DNA from: Mucilaginibacter celer
GTDB lineage: Bacteria > Bacteroidota > Bacteroidia > Sphingobacteriales > Sphingobacteriaceae
DNA length: 64,000 nucleotides
Direction of reading: 5' to 3'
Assembly (NCBI RefSeq): GCF_003576455.2
Contig: NZ_CP032869.1
Span: 5,828,001 to 5,892,000, forward strand
The notes beneath the pieces were generated by a model. It was given only the letters and a program-made list of their open reading frames with translations. It ran no database searches and was not told where the DNA came from. Positions 27,371 to 35,689 of this stretch are shown here, in pieces (position 1 is the first letter of the stretch; each line of letters opens with the position of its first letter). Made by a program: the position numbers and the translations under genes.

Positions 27371-27400
27371 GGAATAAGATGATTTAAACCTCAGTTCAAA

Positions 27401-30043
27401 TTAAAAATCGAAATTGGTTTTTGGCCAGCAGTTCATGCTGCCTTGTTTAGCATCTAACGGATCCTTTACCGGAGCTGTTAATCCTCTTACCATGCCGCCG
27501 TTGATGTTTACCACCGGGCGGGTTGGGTTAAGGGCTTCTTTGATTCGCAGGTGCAGATCAGCATAATGGGCAGATGTAATGGCATCGCCGCCTTTTGGCA
27601 AACCTGCATCAATTTTCTTTAACTCAACACGCACCATCGGCCTGATATCAGACATGGCAACGTTGATAGGCGTTAAACCCCAGCTTGCCAGCGCTGCTGC
27701 CGGTACGCCGGGATATGAAGCGCTTGCGTCAAGGTTTAACAACGTTTTAAGGTAATCTACATAGGTACGTTGCAGGCTGCGTTTGTAGCTGTCTGGTGTG
27801 CCTGCGCCAAATATGCCGGTATGCAGATCGGTAAATAACTCAGCTACAGTATAAGCATTTTTGCCGTTTTTTGCTTCGTTATCATACATACGCGCCAGCC
27901 TTGATGGGTTGATCTCGTTTGCCAGCAATGAACCCTGCATGGCTTTGATGCGGTTAATAACCACGCCGTTATCAAATTTAGCCAGTTCCGGCTGATTGAT
28001 TAACCAGGTTGGTGTTTTGTACAATTGCTCGTTCAAAAACATGGCAGCTTCGTGCTGGCGGGTTTTGGCAACAAAATCATAAACAGCGCCTTTCTGATCG
28101 TAGGTTTTAAAGTTTTCGTTCATGCCGCCAATATTGGTGGTAACATGGCCCATGTAACGGTAAAATTGGCCAAGCACCTCGTTGTACAGCTCGCTCAGAT
28201 CATCATAATCCTCATTTTGCTGGTACGACCATTTTTCAAGGTTAGGCAAAATGCGTTTTAGGTTGGCAATACCGTAGGTGCTTGCTTTCATGGCATTATC
28301 GCCCAGATCCTCGTTTTGCAAACGCGGATCGATAGAAGTGCCCTGGCGGCCGAAGTAGTATTTAGGATCGCCGGCATGTTTATCGGTCCACTTGGCCAGG
28401 ATCTCTTTTTCCTGTTCGGCAGTTTTGTTGCCTGCAAACCAGGTGTAACCCCATTTAATCGACCAATCGTCGTACTCGCCAATTTGCGGATACAGGTGGG
28501 TTACGCCATCGCCTGGTTGGGCAATGTAGTTAAAACGGGCATAATCCATAATTGATGGTGCCGTGCCGTGTTTATCCGTAAAGGCTTTTGAACGTAAGGA
28601 ATCAACCGCATAAGCATAGCTTGAACCAAAGTTGTGCGGTAAACCCAGGGTGTGACCAATCTCGTGCGATGATACAAAGCGGATCAGTTCGCCCATTTGC
28701 TCGTCGGTAAATTGAGCGTGACGGGCATTGGGGTTTACTGCTGCTGTCTGGATCAGGTACCAATCGCGCAGTAACTGCATTACGTTGTGGTACCAGCCTA
28801 CGTGGCTTTCCAAAATCTCGCCGCTGCGCGGATCGGCAACGTGCGGACCGTAAGCATTTTCAACATCCGATGCAAAATAGCGGATCACGGCATAGCGGGC
28901 ATCTTCGGTGCTAAACTGCGGGTCTTCTTTAGCTGTAGGAGCCGGTTTGGCAACAATAGCGTTTTTGAAGCCGGCAGTTTCAAACGCCTTTTGCCAGTCG
29001 TTTACACCGGCAATAAGGTATGGTACCCATTTTTTAGGTGTTGCCGGATCGATGTAGTATACAATTTGTTTTTTTGGCTCAACCAATTCGCCTTTCGCAT
29101 AAGCTGCCGGGTCTTTAGGTTCCAGCCTCCAACGGTGAATGTAGGCTGTAACCAAAGCTTTTTGCGCGTTGGTACCATAATCGGTTTGACGCTGGCCAAA
29201 AAAGCCTACCCTTGCATCCATAATACGTGGCTTCATCGGGGTTTTAGGCAACAGCAGCATCGAAGTATTCAGTTCGAAACTAATCGCACCGGTGCTGTTA
29301 TCCGTTGGCGATTCGCCCGAGCGATAGGTTTTCAGCGTGTGTGCCTCGATGTTTATCGGGAAGCTTTTAATGCTGTCAATATATGAGCGGGAGTTATCCA
29401 TGCCCATGGTTTTATAAGCTTTCTTGATATCATCAGATAAACCTATCGACTGGATATCGCCGTTATAAAAATCGGTAACATCAATCAGTACGCCTGTAGT
29501 ATCTTTATTAAAAGCCTTAATCTCGAAAGAAGCTAATATGGCATCCAGGTTTGAGTTTTTTACCGATTGGTACATATCGCTGGTACTGTCGGCTCGCATC
29601 GAAAAGCTGGGCACGCGGATAAATACCTGCTTATCGTGGCGCTCCCATTTCCAAACCTGGTCGTTAATTTCTTCGCCGCCATATTGCTGGCCGAAGGTGC
29701 GCAGGCCGCCCGGTGTTTTTACAAAGCGGGTAACTACCAGCATTTCGCGGTTATACAGCGAATCGGGAATTTCGTAGTAATATTTACCATCAACCTTATA
29801 GGTATTGAACAGCCCGCTATCCACCTTGGTTTTGGCCGGGATAAGGTCGCTGAATTTTTTAATACCCTCTTTTTTTGGGGCGCCGGTTGTAGCGGTGGCC
29901 ACCGTACCGTTTGCTGTTGTTGTGGTTTTAAGCGTTAAGGTTTGGTTGGCAGCCTGTTTTTTTGTGGCGCATGAGCCGGCAAAAACTGCAAGTGCCAATA
30001 CTGAGCCGCGCAAACAGATGCCCGGCAGCGAATGTTTCTTCAT
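27401..30043 (-). CDS. Zinc-dependent metalloprotease lipoprotein (DUF5117/DUF4953 type)
   Basis: The signal sequence ends in a lipobox (VFAGSC), so the 880-residue protein should be a lipoprotein. A long N-terminal beta-rich region has DUF5118/DUF5117 character (FSDLIPAKTKVDSGLFNTY..., EEINDQVWKWERHDKQVFIRV). The catalytic part carries a metzincin site, HEIGHTLGLPH, with HEIGH at 460-464, and a met-turn (APSIMDYARFN) about 50 residues later. These features indicate an extracytoplasmic zinc endopeptidase. This family is common in Bacteroidota; substrates are unknown. It is followed on the same strand, 99 bp upstream, by an aspartyl protease gene. Confidence 0.88.
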   Translation of the reverse strand: MKKHSLPGICLRGSVLALAVFAGSCATKKQAANQTLTLKTTTTANGTVATATTGAPKKEGIKKFSDLIPAKTKVDSGLFNTYKVDGKYYYEIPDSLYNREMLVVTRFVKTPGGLRTFGQQYGGEEINDQVWKWERHDKQVFIRVPSFSMRADSTSDMYQSVKNSNLDAILASFEIKAFNKDTTGVLIDVTDFYNGDIQSIGLSDDIKKAYKTMGMDNSRSYIDSIKSFPINIEAHTLKTYRSGESPTDNSTGAISFELNTSMLLLPKTPMKPRIMDARVGFFGQRQTDYGTNAQKALVTAYIHRWRLEPKDPAAYAKGELVEPKKQIVYYIDPATPKKWVPYLIAGVNDWQKAFETAGFKNAIVAKPAPTAKEDPQFSTEDARYAVIRYFASDVENAYGPHVADPRSGEILESHVGWYHNVMQLLRDWYLIQTAAVNPNARHAQFTDEQMGELIRFVSSHEIGHTLGLPHNFGSSYAYAVDSLRSKAFTDKHGTAPSIMDYARFNYIAQPGDGVTHLYPQIGEYDDWSIKWGYTWFAGNKTAEQEKEILAKWTDKHAGDPKYYFGRQGTSIDPRLQNEDLGDNAMKASTYGIANLKRILPNLEKWSYQQNEDYDDLSELYNEVLGQFYRYMGHVTTNIGGMNENFKTYDQKGAVYDFVAKTRQHEAAMFLNEQLYKTPTWLINQPELAKFDNGVVINRIKAMQGSLLANEINPSRLARMYDNEAKNGKNAYTVAELFTDLHTGIFGAGTPDSYKRSLQRTYVDYLKTLLNLDASASYPGVPAAALASWGLTPINVAMSDIRPMVRVELKKIDAGLPKGGDAITSAHYADLHLRIKEALNPTRPVVNINGGMVRGLTAPVKDPLDAKQGSMNCWPKTNFDF

Positions 30044-30142
30044 TTATTAATAATAGTTTGAACCGTAAACTTATATAAAAAAGAGCGCCTTTTTTAATGC
30101 CACGGGGTTTTATTAATAAGAAAATTACACATATTAATAAAA

Positions 30143-31393
30143 TTATATGCGGCGTTTTAAGGTAAGTACAACTTTATCCAGGCGTTTATCGTGATAAACA
30201 TCCAACAGCAGGCTCCGGTCGTCTTTCGATTTTAGGAGCTCGTCAATTTCCTGCAGGGTCATTTTTGCTACGGGTTTAAAATTAATGGCAACTATCTCAT
30301 CATCTCTCTCCAACCCTATTTCATCCCCGGCCGAACCAGGTTCAACCCTGCTGATGATGATACGATCATAGTTATTGCCCGCAGCATAATATTCCAGCCC
30401 GCTCATATCATGCTCAAAAGGTTCGTTAAAGGTTGGTGCCTGTTTTAAATACATTGCGCTATCGGCATAATTGAATATTACCGTGAAACGTTTTAAAATG
30501 CCCATCCCCAGGTTACCATCGCGCTTTACCGAAAGATGGTTTTGATTATTGTCATCATCAGGAAGAGATGCAAGCACTTTTTTTATCCTGAACTTTCCGA
30601 GGTCAAATTCATCAAGCCGGCTTATAAAGCCGTTAATAGGCCCGTTAAGCCCTATCCCGAGATTGGCCGACGAAATAAATTTTTGCGGAAGACCATAGTT
30701 TTTAACATACCGCTCAATTGATACCGGGTGGCCGGCACCCAAATCAACCACCAGTTTGGTTTTTACAGGTGCAATGCCGGGCACAATAACCCTGGCTTCA
30801 ACATAAGGTTTCCTGTCTTCAACGCTCATGTGTATTTTGTTGGCGCGGCGCATGGGTTTCAGGTCTTTAGGGCGGCAAACGGTAACGGTGCTGTCCTGAA
30901 AACTGATTTTTACGGCCAGGTTGTTAAAAAACTCATAACCCAGCAGGCCGTGCACCGGCATACCGGCATAGCCCGAAAGATTAAAAACATCTTTTTTGAG
31001 TATGGCGGCAGCAATATCATAACTCACCAGGCCGGGTATTTCCACGCTTAGGTTTGAAGTTACATAGGCCTCAGAGTCTTCGCCCTCGCCAAGGCCCGGT
31101 ATTTTGAGGGTGCGTTTGTTGGGAATGCTGATAGAATCAATTAATTTGGGATCGGTTATGATCATGAGGCCTACGCCGGTATCCAAAATAAAATTAAAGG
31201 GCCCCTTATTATTGATTTTGAGTTGGATGACCATCAGGTTACGCTCCAGTTTAAAGGGAATGTTAACCTTCTTTTTATTTACCGCAAGATCAAAGTACTG
31301 AGCCCGAACCGTGTTGGCGAAGCAAAATGTGAATATAATTGCAAGCCACAATGCCCCGGATCGGCGTAAAATATAATATAGCTTGTGTAACAA
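30143..31393 (-). CDS. Retropepsin-like aspartyl protease with PDZ domain
   Basis: The signal region (MLHKLYYILRRSGALWLAII...ANTVRAQ) is followed by two pepsin-like halves. FNFILDTGVGLMIIT carries the first catalytic motif as DTG; TKLVVDLGAGHPVSI carries the second as DLG. The C-terminal 90 residues are a PDZ domain (IISRVEPGSAGDEIGLERDDEIVAIN). Family members are periplasmic or surface proteases in Bacteroidota. DLG in place of DTG in the second half is unusual and may affect activity. It is divergent from dacB, with only 59 bp between them. Confidence 0.85.
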   Translation of the reverse strand: MLHKLYYILRRSGALWLAIIFTFCFANTVRAQYFDLAVNKKKVNIPFKLERNLMVIQLKINNKGPFNFILDTGVGLMIITDPKLIDSISIPNKRTLKIPGLGEGEDSEAYVTSNLSVEIPGLVSYDIAAAILKKDVFNLSGYAGMPVHGLLGYEFFNNLAVKISFQDSTVTVCRPKDLKPMRRANKIHMSVEDRKPYVEARVIVPGIAPVKTKLVVDLGAGHPVSIERYVKNYGLPQKFISSANLGIGLNGPINGFISRLDEFDLGKFRIKKVLASLPDDDNNQNHLSVKRDGNLGMGILKRFTVIFNYADSAMYLKQAPTFNEPFEHDMSGLEYYAAGNNYDRIIISRVEPGSAGDEIGLERDDEIVAINFKPVAKMTLQEIDELLKSKDDRSLLLDVYHDKRLDKVVLTLKRRI

Positions 31394-31452
31394 AGTGGTT
31401 ATAGTTGGTATATTAAATTTACGACATTTATTTGTTAAATAAATATTTTATT

Positions 31453-32778
31453 ATGCGAAAAGCAACTATTTCATTTCTGTTAATCATAAGTGTTTTAAGC
31501 CTGTTTCATGATAGTGTTTACGCCCGTTCGATAAAAAAAAGGAAGATTAAAAAGCTTTTCAAACACTCGGCAATTGTAAACAACCATTTTACCGGTTTTG
31601 CACTATATGATATCGACGAGCACAAAATGATCTATGAGCTTAATGCCGATAAATATTTTACCCCGGCATCCAATACCAAGCTGTTCACTTTTTATACCTG
31701 CCTTAAAATGCTGGGCGATAGCATCCCGGCGCTGCGCTACCAAATCCGTGGCGATTCGCTGATATTCTGGGGTACCGGCGATCCTTCATTTTTACACAGC
31801 GACCTGAAAGGTATCAACGGTTTAAACTTTTTAAAAAACAACAGCAAACAGCTTTTTTACTCACCGGGAAATTATACGGGCGAGCTTTTTGGCCCCGGCT
31901 GGGGCTGGGACGATTATAATGACTACTATCAGGCCGAAATAACCGCCCTGCCTATTAAAGATAACGTAGCCCAACTATATGTCGACCATGACGGCAACCT
32001 ACAGGTAAAGCCTTATTATTTAAAGCGTTTTTTAAACCCGGACATCAATTATCACCCCGAAAAGTTTAAAGTAAAGCGCGATTTGCTGAGCAACAATTTT
32101 GTTTACCCTGCCGGGGAGATTCCGCCGGGCTACAGGCAGGAAATTCCCTGGAAAACGAGTTTGCAATTAACTATGGCCCTGCTGCAGGATACCCTGAAAA
32201 AACAGGTATCGCTATTGCAAATCCCGATGCCCGCCGATGCCCAAACCATTTACAACACCAACGCCGATTCGGTTTACCGCCGCATGCTGCAACCCAGCGA
32301 TAATTTTATTGCCGAGCAGCTGCTGTTGGTATGCTCGGCAGTAAAGTTTAATACTTTAAATACTGATTCGGTGATCAGCTATGCTAAAGCAAATTTTTTG
32401 AATGATTTGCCTGATGCCCCGCAATGGGTTGATGGCTCGGGCCTGTCACGCTATAATTTATTTACACCGAGAGATTTGGTAGCGCTGTTGTTAAAAATAC
32501 ATGATGAAGTGAAGGATGAGGCCCTGCTGCACAGTATGATGCCCATTGGCGGGGTAGCGGGCACCATTAAAAGTGCTTACAAAACCGATAATGGCCAGCC
32601 TTTTGTTTGGGCCAAAACGGGCTCGTTAAGCAACAATCACAATCAAAGCGGCTACATTGTTACCCGCAAAGGCAAACGGCTGGCCTTCGCTTTTATGAAC
32701 AATAATTTTGTACAGCCAACCCGCGAGATAAGAGATGAAATGGTGAGGATTGTAACGTATATACACGAGGAGTTTTAG
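31453..32778 (+). CDS. dacB: D-alanyl-D-alanine carboxypeptidase, PBP4/S13 family
   Basis: ATG at 31453 gives a signal peptide ending DSVYARS; the upstream in-frame start at 31432 is less fitting. The active-site motifs of class C low-molecular-mass PBPs are present: S73-N-T-K76, SDN in QPSDNFIAEQLL and KTG in WAKTGSLSNN. The enzyme trims pentapeptide stems and can cleave cross-links in the periplasm. At 441 residues it lacks the full 180-residue insert region of E. coli PBP4 or has a shortened one. It is divergent from the aspartyl protease. Confidence 0.9.
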   Translation: MRKATISFLLIISVLSLFHDSVYARSIKKRKIKKLFKHSAIVNNHFTGFALYDIDEHKMIYELNADKYFTPASNTKLFTFYTCLKMLGDSIPALRYQIRGDSLIFWGTGDPSFLHSDLKGINGLNFLKNNSKQLFYSPGNYTGELFGPGWGWDDYNDYYQAEITALPIKDNVAQLYVDHDGNLQVKPYYLKRFLNPDINYHPEKFKVKRDLLSNNFVYPAGEIPPGYRQEIPWKTSLQLTMALLQDTLKKQVSLLQIPMPADAQTIYNTNADSVYRRMLQPSDNFIAEQLLLVCSAVKFNTLNTDSVISYAKANFLNDLPDAPQWVDGSGLSRYNLFTPRDLVALLLKIHDEVKDEALLHSMMPIGGVAGTIKSAYKTDNGQPFVWAKTGSLSNNHNQSGYIVTRKGKRLAFAFMNNNFVQPTREIRDEMVRIVTYIHEEF

Positions 32779-32901
32779 GAGGTGATTTTCCTCGCCCCCT
32801 CCCCGATCCGTGTCTCCACGGATTGTACTCCCGGCGGAAAGAGGAAAAACGCGGTCGTGGAGACACGACCGCCAGGATGGATATTTTTTTTAACAGCAGA
32901 A

Positions 32902-33669
32902 TTAAAACTCCAGCTCCAGCAAAACCGGGCAATGATCTGAGTGCTTAGCCTCAGGCAAAATAGCCGCCCGGCGAATGTTAGCTTCAAGCGGTGTGCTGGC
33001 CATAGCATAATCAATACGCCATCCTAAGTTTTTACCACGTGCCCCGGCGCGGAAACTCCACCAGGTGTAATTGTGCGGCTCTTTATTTACATGCCGGAAG
33101 GTATCGATAAAGCCACCTTCAATAAAATTCTCCATCCACTCACGTTCTTCGGGCAAAAAGCCTGATGAGTTGGCGTTTGATTTTGGGTTGTGGATATCGA
33201 TAGCCTTGTGGCAGATGTTATAATCGCCGCAAACTACCAGGTTGGGGATGGTTACTTTAAGCAGGGTGAGATATTTGCCAAACTCATCTAAAAAACGATA
33301 TTTAAAAACCTGGCGCTCATCACCGCTCGAGCCCGAGGGGAAATAAACGCTCATTACTGATACCTCATCAAAATCAATGCGGATGCAACGACCTTCGCGG
33401 TCAAAATCGGGGATGCCGCAGCCGTATTCAATATGTTTGGGCAAAATTTTGGTAAAAATGGCGGTGCCGCTGTACCCCTTCTTTTCGGCCGGGAACCAGT
33501 AGTGCTGGTAGCCCATGGCGTCTACCAAACCCAGATCGGTCAGTACATCAGGTGTTGCCTTAATTTCCTGCAGGCAAACAACATCGGCATCTGTTGCCTG
33601 CAACCAGGCCAGCCAGCCTTTGTTGATAGCCGAGCGGATACCGTTAACATTATAAGTGATTATTTTCAT
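32902..33669 (-). CDS. xth: Exodeoxyribonuclease III
   Basis: This is an AP endonuclease/3'-5' exonuclease of base excision repair. The 255 residues show all family motifs: ITYNVNGIRSA near the start, LQEIKA with the metal-binding Glu, GYSGTAIFTK, VCGDYNICH and the final HSDHCPVLLELEF. It is cytosolic and the length is normal. A short repeat (33668-33701) overlaps the start region and separates it from the cyclophilin gene. Confidence 0.96.
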   Translation of the reverse strand: MKIITYNVNGIRSAINKGWLAWLQATDADVVCLQEIKATPDVLTDLGLVDAMGYQHYWFPAEKKGYSGTAIFTKILPKHIEYGCGIPDFDREGRCIRIDFDEVSVMSVYFPSGSSGDERQVFKYRFLDEFGKYLTLLKVTIPNLVVCGDYNICHKAIDIHNPKSNANSSGFLPEEREWMENFIEGGFIDTFRHVNKEPHNYTWWSFRAGARGKNLGWRIDYAMASTPLEANIRRAAILPEAKHSDHCPVLLELEF

Positions 33670-33701
33670 TTCGGATTTGGGATGTTCGATTTCGGATTTG
33701 G
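33668..33701. repeat. ATTTCGGATTTGGGATGTTC dispersed repeat
   Basis: ATTTCGGATTTGGG and GATTTCGGATTTGG flank ATGTTC. The complement of the same arrangement occurs at 27176-27208. It begins at the exonuclease III start codon. Confidence 0.65.
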
Positions 33702-33724
33702 TTAGGCAGCAATTTTAGATGTTT

Positions 33725-34438
33725 TTATTTTTTCTGCGGATAGAGAATTTTATCCAGCTGCTTGCATTCATGTTTACTTAACAGCTCTACAGTCATGGGT
33801 ATATCGGTAGCCGGCCTGTCGTTTTTATCTTTTTTTACAGCAGCTATCCTATCTACCATATCAATGCCTGAAACCACCTCGCCAAAAACGGTATAGTTTT
33901 GATCGAGATGCGGTACGCCTCCTACAGTTTTATACCATTCGCGTTGCCATACCGGTATTTTGCGGCCTTTTAGCCTGGTGTTTTCCAGTGTATCCAGTTT
34001 ACCATCTGTAAAGCGTTTACCCTCCGTAATATAAAACTGGCAGCCGCTTGATGCTTTGGTTGGGTTTTCATCGCGGGCTGCCGCCAATACGCCCCGTTTG
34101 TGAAACAGGCTGTCACGAAACTCGGCCGGAACTGTATAACCTACATCGCCGTTACCCAGTTCGGCACCGGGTTTGGCTTTTACGGGATCTTTCGAATCAG
34201 GGTCGCCGCCCTGGATCATGAAGTTTTGAATTACCCGGTGAAAAAGCGTTCCGTTAAAAAAGCCTTTTTTGGTAAGCTTGATAAAGTTATCCCTGTGTAA
34301 AGGTGTTTCATTATACAAACGGATAATGCAATCGCCATAAGTAGTATGGATGCGCACATACTGGTTTTTAGGCGGGCGGGCAAATGCGGCGGCTGTAATA
34401 CTTAGTAATAAGATGCTTAAAGTAAAAAGTTTCTTCAT
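33725..34438 (-). CDS. Secreted cyclophilin-type peptidylprolyl isomerase
   Basis: A signal peptide (LFTLSILLLSITAAAFA) precedes a cyclophilin fold: YNETPLHRDNFIKLTKKGFFNGTLFHRVIQNFMIQGGDP, then ASSGCQFYITEG and the C-terminal YTVFGEVVSGIDMVDRIA. The enzyme accelerates proline isomerisation of proteins in the envelope. A roughly 35-residue insert (LDTLENTRLKGRKIPVWQREWYK) sits before the last strands, as in other Bacteroidota homologues I recall. A repeat half-element begins four bases upstream of the start codon. Confidence 0.93.
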   Translation of the reverse strand: MKKLFTLSILLLSITAAAFARPPKNQYVRIHTTYGDCIIRLYNETPLHRDNFIKLTKKGFFNGTLFHRVIQNFMIQGGDPDSKDPVKAKPGAELGNGDVGYTVPAEFRDSLFHKRGVLAAARDENPTKASSGCQFYITEGKRFTDGKLDTLENTRLKGRKIPVWQREWYKTVGGVPHLDQNYTVFGEVVSGIDMVDRIAAVKKDKNDRPATDIPMTVELLSKHECKQLDKILYPQKK

Positions 34439-34441
34439 AAG

Positions 34442-34650
34442 GGTTTCTGAACCGGAATTTATCGAATTTATGAATTTTTAGAATTTTATTTTCCCGGTAC
34501 CGTCGTGCCGAATTTATTTCGGCATCCCACCGGACAGGTGTTCGCTTTGCTTAGCGTGGTTGCTTGGGAGTGGGGTGCTGAAATAAATTCAGCATGACAA
34601 TTGGGGTTACAAACAACCATTCACCTAATCAACCCAATCAACCACTCACC
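34442..34650. repeat. Cluster of three repeat types
   Basis: From 34442 there is a half copy of the TCTGAACCGGAATTT element. From 34502 to 34598 a GTCGTGCCGAATTTATTTCG arm pairs with CGAAATAAATTCAGCATGAC-like sequence; both are preceded or followed by CATCCCAC/GTGGGGTG. From 34612 to 34650 a single CAACCATTCACCTAATCAAC unit matches the ends of the element at 49569-49941. No gene lies here. Confidence 0.7.
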
Positions 34651-34655
34651 CAAAC

Positions 34656-35003
34656 CTAAATCACCCCTAATTCCTCAAAATAACTAATAATGAGCGATTT
34701 CATCATCATCTCCTGTTCCAACAGGGTGTAGTTGGGGATAACCTTGGTGCGTTTCCAATGCGGCCAGCCGTCCTGGTCAAGGCCTTCCAGTTCGTAAAAA
34801 CCCATCATGCTCAATAGTCTGCAGGTGGCTATGTGCATCAGCTCTTCCTTTTGGCGCTTGCTGAACTTGCGTGGTCCCTGCCCTAATTCCTGTACCCCTA
34901 TTAAAAACAGCATCACTTTAATGTCGGGCTTTTCGTTATCAAAATCCTCGGCAATGTGTTGCTGCAGTATATCCCATTTTTTATTGATCTCGGCAGGTGT
35001 CAT
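34656..35003 (-). CDS. Conserved hypothetical protein, 115 residues
   Basis: The start is placed at 35003 (MTPAEINKKWD); ATG three codons earlier is possible. The protein is soluble and mostly helical, with EELMHIATCRLLSMMGFYELEGLDQDGWPHWKRTKVIPNYTL in the middle. I recall similar short proteins in Sphingobacteriales but no assigned function. It has no signal peptide. A 173 bp inverted-repeat element begins 22 bp upstream of the start. Confidence 0.65.
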   Translation of the reverse strand: MTPAEINKKWDILQQHIAEDFDNEKPDIKVMLFLIGVQELGQGPRKFSKRQKEELMHIATCRLLSMMGFYELEGLDQDGWPHWKRTKVIPNYTLLEQEMMMKSLIISYFEELGVI

Positions 35004-35024
35004 AGCTTGCAAAGATAGGTTATT

Positions 35025-35197
35025 TCATTGGGTCATTAGGTCATTGAGTCATTTGCTTTGCATGTGGTCTATTCCTTCCTGCCAGGAAAAGGCACCCGGA
35101 AAAATGACTTAATATGTTTCATTAAGTCATTTGCTTTGCACGTGGTTAGCCTTGGTTAATAAAGAGGACAATAAAAAATGACCTAATGACCCAATGA
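35025..35197. repeat. Element with 21-bp perfect terminal inverted repeats
   Basis: TCATTGGGTCATTAGGTCAT at 35025-35044 (plus one T) is perfectly complementary to the sequence at 35177-35197. Inside, GTCATTTGCTTTGCAYGTGG occurs twice (near 35049 and 35126). The layout, short terminal inverted repeats around a non-coding core, is that of a miniature element. No target-site duplication is evident. Confidence 0.75.
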
Positions 35198-35258
35198 TAT
35201 TAAAGCGAAAGGTTTCGATATTGTTACAATGTTGCATTAATATTCCCGTTTTAATACT

Positions 35259-35266
35259 TACTTTTG
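35259..35266 (+). promoter_or_regulatory. -7 box of the small metal-ligand-rich protein gene
   Basis: TACTTTTG fits TAnnTTTG and ends 27 bp before the GTG at 35294. It helps fix the start downstream of 35270. Confidence 0.45.
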
Positions 35267-35293
35267 CTTTATCCCGTTTAATGGGTGTTGACT

Positions 35294-35617
35294 GTGAATA
35301 AAAAACGCCTACATATCGTATTCGCGTGGTTGCTACTGCTAAGCTTTGTAGTTGGCCAGTATGCCGTTTATTCGCACCAGCACGCGCTAATTAAGGGCAT
35401 CACCAAACATAGCCACATCGCTGCCGACAGGCAAACCATCAAAGAAAAATGTTTGCTATGCGATGCCATGCATCATGCCGATGCCGTGGTGTTAACCAAC
35501 AAATTATTTTTAATACCCCTTGTACCATCTACCCATGTTTTTAAACAGGGCGATTACAATTTTGTAAGCCTTGCGCTTATTCTCGCTGCCGGCCGCGCAC
35601 CTCCTGTTGCGGCATAG
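35294..35617 (+). CDS. Small secreted or membrane protein with CxxC/His motif
   Basis: GTG at 35294 (MNKKRLHIVF) is preferred; GTG at 35285 is possible. One N-terminal hydrophobic segment (VFAWLLLLSFVVGQYAVY) is followed by a histidine-rich stretch (SHQHALIKGITKHSHIA), then EKCLLCDAMHHADAV. CxxC followed by HH looks like a metal site and recalls DUF2946-like small proteins linked to metal uptake. It lies 72 bp before the TonB receptor gene and is probably co-transcribed with it. Metal binding is inference. Confidence 0.6.
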   Translation: MNKKRLHIVFAWLLLLSFVVGQYAVYSHQHALIKGITKHSHIAADRQTIKEKCLLCDAMHHADAVVLTNKLFLIPLVPSTHVFKQGDYNFVSLALILAAGRAPPVAA

Positions 35618-35689
35618 TTTCTGCTCTTATTTATTTTTCTAAACAAGCCGCTGTTATAGGGGCATTTATCTATTTCTTAAGTTTTCGTC

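Noticed and set aside
28787-29386. 199-codon plus-strand frame opposite the metalloprotease
   Set aside because: Antisense to a well-supported coding region; no motif and no promoter.
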